The notes below the pieces were generated by a model. The model saw only the letters and a list, made by a program, of their open reading frames with translations. It was not told where the DNA came from and made no database searches. Position numbers and translations under genes: made by a program. Source: Actinomyces graevenitzii C83 (lineage in GTDB: Bacteria; Actinomycetota; Actinomycetes; Actinomycetales; Actinomycetaceae). From it: 64,000 nt of DNA. The stretch's first letter is position 1. Each line of letters starts with the position of its first letter. The DNA lies in contig NZ_JH470338.1 of NCBI RefSeq assembly GCF_000239695.1, positions 461,958-525,957 of the forward strand, given 5' to 3'. This document shows, piece after piece, positions 59,101 to 64,000 of the stretch.

Positions 59101-62100
59101 CTCGCTGGCACCAGCTTCACGCATCTGGCGGGCCCACCAGGCAGCCTGGTCGGCTACAGCCCGGCCCAAACCGGTGTAGCTTTCGGCGTTAACCGTCTCA
59201 GCGTTGATCTCACCGGTGGCGATGCGAGCCAGGTCTTCACGGGCACTGGCCCAGCGGTCATCGATCAGTACTGCGCGACGCGAGTCGAAGCTGGGAGTTA
59301 CCGAGGCTACCCAGTTGGGGCCTAGCTCGGCAGTAATCGCCTCCAGGGCCACGCGGGTGCGCTCAGCTTCATCGTCAACCTGCTCGGAGGCCACGGCCAC
59401 CTTTTCGGTTAGACCCAGGGTGTCAAGCAGGGTGCGGGCGGTGGTAGCCAGAGCGCCGTCGGGGCCAATTAGACCGGCAGCGAAGGCGTCAAGGGCTTCA
59501 GAGGAAACCTGGGCGCCACCGCCGGAGCCACCAGCGCTAGGCATGGCTACGCTCACGCCGTGGTCGCTGGCCACAGCCTGGACCGCGCGGTCGATTAGGG
59601 CATCTACCTCAGCTGCGCTCTTGAGCGGACCAGTGGTGCCCAAGGTAGCTAGGTCATCGCCACGCATGGAGGCGCCCTCACGGGTGCCCAGCAGCACAGC
59701 GGCGTTTACGTGGGCAGCCCAGCCTTCACCCAGGCCCCAGGTGCGCTGTACTCGCTCAGCAATGCGAGCTGGACGCTGTCCAGAAGGACCAAAGAGCTTG
59801 GAGATGGACTGGCGGATAACTTCGCTCAGTACCGGGCCGAAGGGCTTGTAGTTAGGTGCACCCTTAAGCACGGTGGCAGCTAGTGCGCTCATGTCAGCGT
59901 CGGCGGCACCATCAATGGAGGCCAGTTCCAGCTCGGTGCCCATGTCCATGAGCAGCTGGTTACGACGTGAAGATACGCCGTTGGTTAGGGTCTCGGTGGT
60001 GTCGGTAGCGCCGATCTGGTCGGGGCGGATGCGGGCCGAGTGGGCCAGCAAAACGTTCAGACCATCCTTAGCGGTGAAGGGCAGGTCCGCGACGTCGGCT
60101 CCGGAGGGGGCGCCAGCGGGAGCGGCAGGAGCGGGGGCAGCTACCGGTGCAGCAGCCGGGGCGGGCGCAGCGGCAGGAGCCGGTTCAGCTGCGGCGGGTG
60201 CGGCGGGCTCTTCCACTACCACCTCGTCAGCAACAGCCGGGTCGGTGTCAGTGGCCAGAACGCGGGCCTCGTCACGGCGAGCGTTGTAAACGGTCACGTG
60301 GTTACCGGCGTGGTGCGGCAAAGCCAGGGTGCGGCTGGCCAGGTTGGCCAGGGTCGGTGAAGCAGCTAGACCCACCTCGATGACCTTCTCAATGCCCAGG
60401 CCACCACGGTCAACCGGAGTGAACAGGACATCCTGGGTTTCGATCCAACGTACCGGCGAGGCAAACTGCCAAGCCAGCAACTCGATCAGCAGGGCGCGGC
60501 CCAAAGCTACCGGCTGGGCAATCCATGCATCCCAGTTAGCCAAGATGGCTTCCACCTGGGCGGAGGGCACAACCTCAAGGATGGAGCGGGCAAAGTCCTG
60601 GGTTAGTTCGAAGGGTCGAGCTACCAGGTTGGGTACATACAGACCAACCATGCGTTCGATGTCGATGTCGGCAGGTACCAGTGCGTCTAGGCGGCTACGG
60701 AACTCGTCCACACCCGGGCGCAGCACGCTGGAGTGGAAGGGCACGTCAATGCCGGGCACCAGCATGAAGGGGTTCTTGCCGCCGCGTGCCTTGGCACGTG
60801 CACGGGCATCAGCGGCTAGTGCCTCCAGACCCGCAACCGTACCGGCAACTGCGTACTGCACGCCGGCCAGGTTGTAGTTAACGATCTGCAAGAACTCACC
60901 GGTGCGCTGAGAAATTTCGGCCACGTAGGCCTCAACTTCACTGGCGCCAATACCGCACTGGTTGGGACGCAGCGCGCCCATACGGTAGTTGGAGGAACCG
61001 TCTTCAGCACGCGGCACCAAGGTGTGCATGGTGGAACCACGCTGGAACACGATAGAAATCATGGTTTCCACCGGGAACACACGCCCGTAGGCACTTAGCG
61101 CGGTGTACTCACCCAGCGAGTGGCCGGCGAAGGCAGCGCCTTCTACCAGGGCACCGGCCTCTTCTAGACGCGCGGTGGTAGCCATAGCCACGGTAGCCAG
61201 GGCCACCTGGGTGAACTGGGTCAGGTTCAGCAGCCCCTTGGGGTGACGGTAGGTGACGCCGCGAGCAGTGAGCTCGGTGGGGTTGTCACGCACCAGGGCC
61301 AGGATAGAGAAGCCCAGTTCCTTGCGGGTGTGGGCGTCGGCGCGGTCCCAGATCTCGCGGGCAGCCTTAGAGGAGGAACGCTCGTCTAGACCCATGCCCT
61401 GGGCCTGGATACCCTGGCCCGGGTAGAGGTAGGCAGTGCGCTCAGCGCGGGTAACGGCGGTGCCGCGAGAAACAATCTCACCGTTGATACGGCAGGTTGC
61501 CTCCAGCAGGAAGCCGCCGCCACGCACCAGGCCGGTGCGCTCTACGGAGATTTCTACCTGGTCACCAAGCTCGACCGGGCCGTGCATGGTGTAGGTCCAA
61601 CCCACGATGTCGTAGTGACCACCCTCAGGGTCGGTTGAGGCAACTACCTGCTGGGCGGTGGCAGACAGCCACATGCCGTGTACCAGCGGGGCGCTCATAC
61701 CAGCCACCTTGGCGGCGTTGTAGGAGGTGTGGATCGGGTTGAAGTCACCGGTTACGCGAGCGAAAGCGGTCATGTCGCGCGGGGCGGTGACCTTTACTCG
61801 GCGCAGGAGGCGACGGGCAGAGTTGGCGATTTCGCGTCCGGTGCCACCGGCTACGGCCGGAGCGGAAGGAGTGGCGGTGCCGTGGGCGCGGCCACGAATA
61901 GCGAAACGCTCAGTCATGATGGCGATCAGCTCACCAGTGGCGAAGTCGCGCAGCTCTAGGTGCACGGCTACCACGCGGCCGGCACTGGATTCTTCCAGGG
62001 CCTCAACCCAACCATCAACGCTTACGCGCAGGGAGGGCTGCTTGGCGGCTAGCTGCTCTAGGTCAGCGCGCAAATCCACGGTGTGGTCCAGGTGGACCGC

Positions 62101-64000
62101 GCCCAGCAGACCTTCAATCAGCGGCATGCCATCTTCAACTACCGAACCGAGGCAGGCGTATACCACCGGCCAGCACGGGCCTAGCAGGGCGTCAGGGACG
62201 ATAGCGGCAGCGGAGAGGGTCTCAGGCAGAGCGTCAGCGGTAACCGCGCCGTGGTCGTAACCCAGCGTGGAGGCCAGGGTGAAGGTGTCGTGAACGGTGC
62301 CGAAGGGCTGGTTGGCTACCTTGCCGTTAGCGTCAAGGGCACCAGCGACGGCGCTCTGGACGGCAGGCAGGGAGGTGATGTGGTCACCAACAATGGACAC
62401 GTTACCCACACCGGCGGTGTTAACCAGCAGGTCACCCATGGTCTGGGAGATACGGCTGGGGTCTACCTCGGGGGCAGCTCCATCGGAGGTACCGTCCAAA
62501 CGCAGCGGCACTACCAGGCGACGCACGGCGTGGATCTGCTCGCCACCAGGTAGGTCATCCCAGTGGGTGTCGAGCTTAATGTCTAGGTCGTAGGCGTCAG
62601 CGGCCACGTCGGGGCGGGCCACTACCTGGTAAGCGTCGCTAGGCAGAACCACAGCGGGGTTGGTGGTCAGGTGACCGTTCCACACTACGTGCGGGGTGGA
62701 GCGTACGAAGGCGTTAACGTCAGCTACCGGGCGGGAGCCAACTGCCTTACCGTCGCATTCACCTAGGCGGGCGGCGGCATCTACCGGGTCAACCCCGGCG
62801 GCTAGCAGAGCCTCTACCGCAGCGGTTTCGAAGCGGCCTAGCAGGTGACCAACAGGCTCGTTAATGGTGGTAATACCAGCTACGGACACCGGGCCAGGAA
62901 TGATACGTACCTGGTCAGCGGTGTAGCGCGGGTCCTGGGACTGCCACAGTGAGTCGGTGCCCCACCAGCGCAGAATGTCGGCGTCAACTACGGGCACGAA
63001 CGGCACCGGCTTGGGGTGCTTGCGGCACAGGTCAACGAACCAGGCGGCGTCTGCCGGCTCCACCAGGGTGGTGTCCGCAGCCGGGTAGGCTTCGGCTAGA
63101 CGGGCAATGGCGGCGTCGGCGTCCAGTACGGAGTCTAGATCCGGGAATAGGGTGACAATCTGGCCGTGGTCGGCTTCGCTTACACGAGCCTCAATGCGGT
63201 GCAGCAGGTCTAGCAGGCGGTCAGCCCAGTCCAGGTCAGCCCAGTAGTCGGCGGGCTTGGTGGCCTCGGGACGAGCCGAGGCGGGAGCTACACACAGCTG
63301 TGCGTAGCGCTTAGCCCACTGCAGGTAGCTCATGGACTCCATGTCGCCAAAGTAGGGCTTGGCGGTGTGGGATAGGGCCTCAATCATTTCGTCGCGGCGA
63401 GCAGCCATCAGCTTTTCGTCGCCAGCCAGCTCCTGGATCAGGCGCGAGGCCTTAGCCGAGGAGTTGTCAATTTCGTATAGGTCAGCGCGCAGGTGGCTTA
63501 GACCCGAAGTCATACCACCGGCAGACTTACCGGAACCAACCCAGCCACCATTGTCGCTGGGGGAAATTCCGGGGGTGTCAACCAGCAGCTGCTTGACGTC
63601 GTCGTTGGTCTTAGCTTCCAGGCAGGTCATAGCGGCAGAACCCACAAACACACCGTCAACCGGCATGGGAGCGGTGCCGTAGGCCAGGGCCCAGCGACCG
63701 GTGATGTAGTCAGCGGCGCGCTCAGGTTTACCGATACCACCACCGACGGTTAGCACCACATTGTCTACGGCGCGAATGGCGTCGTAGGTGGCCAGTAGCA
63801 TCGAGTCCAGGTCTTCCCAGGAGTGGTGTCCACCGGCGTGACCGTCTTCAATCTCAATGATGACGGGCATTTCGGGAACTTCGCGGGCAATTGCCAGCAC
63901 CTGCTTGATCTGGTCAACGGTACCGGGCTTAAGCGCAATGTAGGGGAAGCCCTCGTCGCGTAGGCGGCGCAGTAGCGGCACGGCCTCTTCACGCTCAGGA
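56101..64000 (-). CDS. fas: Type I fatty acid synthase, N-terminus beyond the right edge
   Basis: The frame is open to base 64000; at least 2632 residues are visible. Visible order: enoyl reductase (IALKPGTVDQIK, EIEDGHAGGHHSWED, LTVGGGIG; about 1-170 of the visible part), dehydratase hot-dog (FNPIHTSYNAAKVAGMSAPL, about 740), malonyl/palmitoyl transferase (FAGHSLGEYTALS, about 955), Ala/Pro linker (about 1240-1275), acyl carrier domain with phosphopantetheine Ser in NGVSSRRNQ (about 1335), ketoreductase (VVTGMAPHSIGAAVVAELL, about 1660) and ketosynthase with Cys in VSACATAAVS (about 2258) and His in VSKHDTSTGAND and KTITGHAKGG. The acetyl transferase and the rest of the N-terminus are outside. 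No phosphopantetheinyl transferase domain is present; AcpS acts in trans. Confidence 0.96.
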   Translation of the reverse strand, partial: PEREEAVPLLRRLRDEGFPYIALKPGTVDQIKQVLAIAREVPEMPVIIEIEDGHAGGHHSWEDLDSMLLATYDAIRAVDNVVLTVGGGIGKPERAADYITGRWALAYGTAPMPVDGVFVGSAAMTCLEAKTNDDVKQLLVDTPGISPSDNGGWVGSGKSAGGMTSGLSHLRADLYEIDNSSAKASRLIQELAGDEKLMAARRDEMIEALSHTAKPYFGDMESMSYLQWAKRYAQLCVAPASARPEATKPADYWADLDWADRLLDLLHRIEARVSEADHGQIVTLFPDLDSVLDADAAIARLAEAYPAADTTLVEPADAAWFVDLCRKHPKPVPFVPVVDADILRWWGTDSLWQSQDPRYTADQVRIIPGPVSVAGITTINEPVGHLLGRFETAAVEALLAAGVDPVDAAARLGECDGKAVGSRPVADVNAFVRSTPHVVWNGHLTTNPAVVLPSDAYQVVARPDVAADAYDLDIKLDTHWDDLPGGEQIHAVRRLVVPLRLDGTSDGAAPEVDPSRISQTMGDLLVNTAGVGNVSIVGDHITSLPAVQSAVAGALDANGKVANQPFGTVHDTFTLASTLGYDHGAVTADALPETLSAAAIVPDALLGPCWPVVYACLGSVVEDGMPLIEGLLGAVHLDHTVDLRADLEQLAAKQPSLRVSVDGWVEALEESSAGRVVAVHLELRDFATGELIAIMTERFAIRGRAHGTATPSAPAVAGGTGREIANSARRLLRRVKVTAPRDMTAFARVTGDFNPIHTSYNAAKVAGMSAPLVHGMWLSATAQQVVASTDPEGGHYDIVGWTYTMHGPVELGDQVEISVERTGLVRGGGFLLEATCRINGEIVSRGTAVTRAERTAYLYPGQGIQAQGMGLDERSSSKAAREIWDRADAHTRKELGFSILALVRDNPTELTARGVTYRHPKGLLNLTQFTQVALATVAMATTARLEEAGALVEGAAFAGHSLGEYTALSAYGRVFPVETMISIVFQRGSTMHTLVPRAEDGSSNYRMGALRPNQCGIGASEVEAYVAEISQRTGEFLQIVNYNLAGVQYAVAGTVAGLEALAADARARAKARGGKNPFMLVPGIDVPFHSSVLRPGVDEFRSRLDALVPADIDIERMVGLYVPNLVARPFELTQDFARSILEVVPSAQVEAILANWDAWIAQPVALGRALLIELLAWQFASPVRWIETQDVLFTPVDRGGLGIEKVIEVGLAASPTLANLASRTLALPHHAGNHVTVYNARRDEARVLATDTDPAVADEVVVEEPAAPAAAEPAPAAAPAPAAAPVAAPAPAAPAGAPSGADVADLPFTAKDGLNVLLAHSARIRPDQIGATDTTETLTNGVSSRRNQLLMDMGTELELASIDGAADADMSALAATVLKGAPNYKPFGPVLSEVIRQSISKLFGPSGQRPARIAERVQRTWGLGEGWAAHVNAAVLLGTREGASMRGDDLATLGTTGPLKSAAEVDALIDRAVQAVASDHGVSVAMPSAGGSGGGAQVSSEALDAFAAGLIGPDGALATTARTLLDTLGLTEKVAVASEQVDDEAERTRVALEAITAELGPNWVASVTPSFDSRRAVLIDDRWASAREDLARIATGEINAETVNAESYTGLGRAVADQAAWWARQMREAGASERVAGVLEHISQVAAIKAEAGSAPVRWANEVAVVTGMAPHSIGAAVVAELLSGGATVIATASRLNHKRLEFATELYRQHASNGAQLWMVPANLSSYRDVDALAQWIGNAEVVTSGGTSTLVKPALVPTLLFPFAAGRVAGSLADAGPETESQARLLLWSVERSIAALSAIGTDTNVDHRLHVILPGSPNRGTFGGDGAYGEVKSALDAIVNRWSSEKQWAQRVSLAHPRIGWVRGTGLMGGNDPLVAAVEAAGVRTWSTEEIAHELVELCTEQVRAQAAVKPVEADLTGGLGDNVDLVALRENAAKAAAGQTSEPVEASATIAALPSPATPVQPTAPNWGEVEADLEDMVVVVSTGEVSTWGSGRTRREAELGMTGGDDVELTAAGVLELAWGMGLLTWQDSPKAGWYDTEGNLVDEADILSRYRDEVVGRCGIREFVDDQLIAPVADEEVEVYLDRDISFNVADEATARTIADSDPAHTLISEDSESGEWIVTRLAGSLARVPRRAALSRTVGGQFPRDFDPQRWGIPASMTESLDRIASWNLVTAVEAFLNAGFSPAELLQAVHPADVASTQGTGFGGMESMRKMFVGRFLNEERPSDILQEALPNVVAAHVMQSFIGGYGSMVQPVSACATAAVSIEEGWDKIALGKAQVVVAGAIDDISVESVVGFGNMNATAEAAAMKAKGISPRHFSRANDRRRGGFVEAQGGGTVILARGDVAAKLGLPVAAVLGFVSSYADGAHTSIPAPGLGALAAGRGGSNSRLAKSLAKLGVEPDDIAVVSKHDTSTGANDPNESELHTRLARALGRSEGNPLVAVSQKTITGHAKGGAAVFQVAGLTEILATGVAPGNASLDCVDIKLKKDSFWIWPRKAMRLAGRGGESGRVPGAGPIRAGLATSLGFGHVSGLLAMVHPGAFESALRKAGGQQAVDAWLASANARLAAGTRRRRAGMIGRVALFEQIDGRRLGEETETRDPHEVEAAMLLDPEARLGADGVYHAGE

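Noticed and set aside
56113..60360. Several long plus-strand frames (up to 386 codons) antisense to fas
   Set aside because: GC-skewed shadows of the synthase reading frame; Gln/His/Gly-rich with no recognisable domain.

Overview
The window comes from an actinobacterium, most likely a member of the Actinomycetaceae or a close relative. It carries a giant type I fatty acid synthase with a separate acpS, RbpA, a fused PafBC regulator beside tatA/tatC/helY, separate Ppm1 and Lnt genes, a garA-ftsR-merR cluster, and many genes that appear to be transcribed leaderless (TANNNT exactly 6 nt before ATG/GTG). The genus cannot be fixed from sequence alone.

Layout. 1-6904 is an accessory region: the tail of an IS1249-like transposase, then three tandem copies of a two-gene unit (a lipoprotein plus a small secreted PKD-like protein, overlapping by 11 nt). 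Copy B is split by a 1437-bp ISL3-family element with an 8-bp target duplication. The PKD genes of copies B and C are broken by independent mutations, while all three lipoprotein genes stay open. 6905-7396 is a densely structured non-coding stretch ahead of a Bcr/CflA-type drug exporter (7397-8701). 8815-11265 holds a GNAT/NTP-pyrophosphohydrolase fusion and an unrecognised 438-residue protein. 11383-17063 holds a flotillin, then a divergent operon of a DASS anion transporter (apparently frameshifted at an A7 run), a three-part histidine kinase and a stand-alone receiver protein. 17055-20323 holds a TetR regulator, a long non-coding gap and pyruvate:quinone oxidoreductase.

20493-33227 is mostly housekeeping: HrpB helicase, a tandem-fused fluoride channel, a HAD phosphatase, an S4 protein, a secreted HNH nuclease, aminopeptidase N, a CDP-alcohol phosphatidyltransferase, GarA, FtsR, a second MerR and a Pit phosphate transporter. 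33302-38097 is a sucrose utilisation locus (GH32 hydrolase, PTS EIIBCA, convergent LacI regulator). 38439-46765 holds an SGNH hydrolase, a GNAT, PfkA, RbpA, Ppm1, Lnt and HelY.

46765-56013 holds a lipid kinase, TatC, TatA, PafBC, a DUF3866 protein fired from a promoter back-to-back with pafBC, another GNAT, an unknown protein, and a riboflavin-type ABC uptake pair (ribY, ribX) behind a clear FMN riboswitch. acpS and the fatty acid synthase (running off the right edge) close the window. Together acpS-fas make fatty acids, ribXY-FMN switch supplies flavin, and scrB-ptsS-LacI feed sucrose into glycolysis alongside pfkA. No rRNA, convincing tRNA or CRISPR array was seen.
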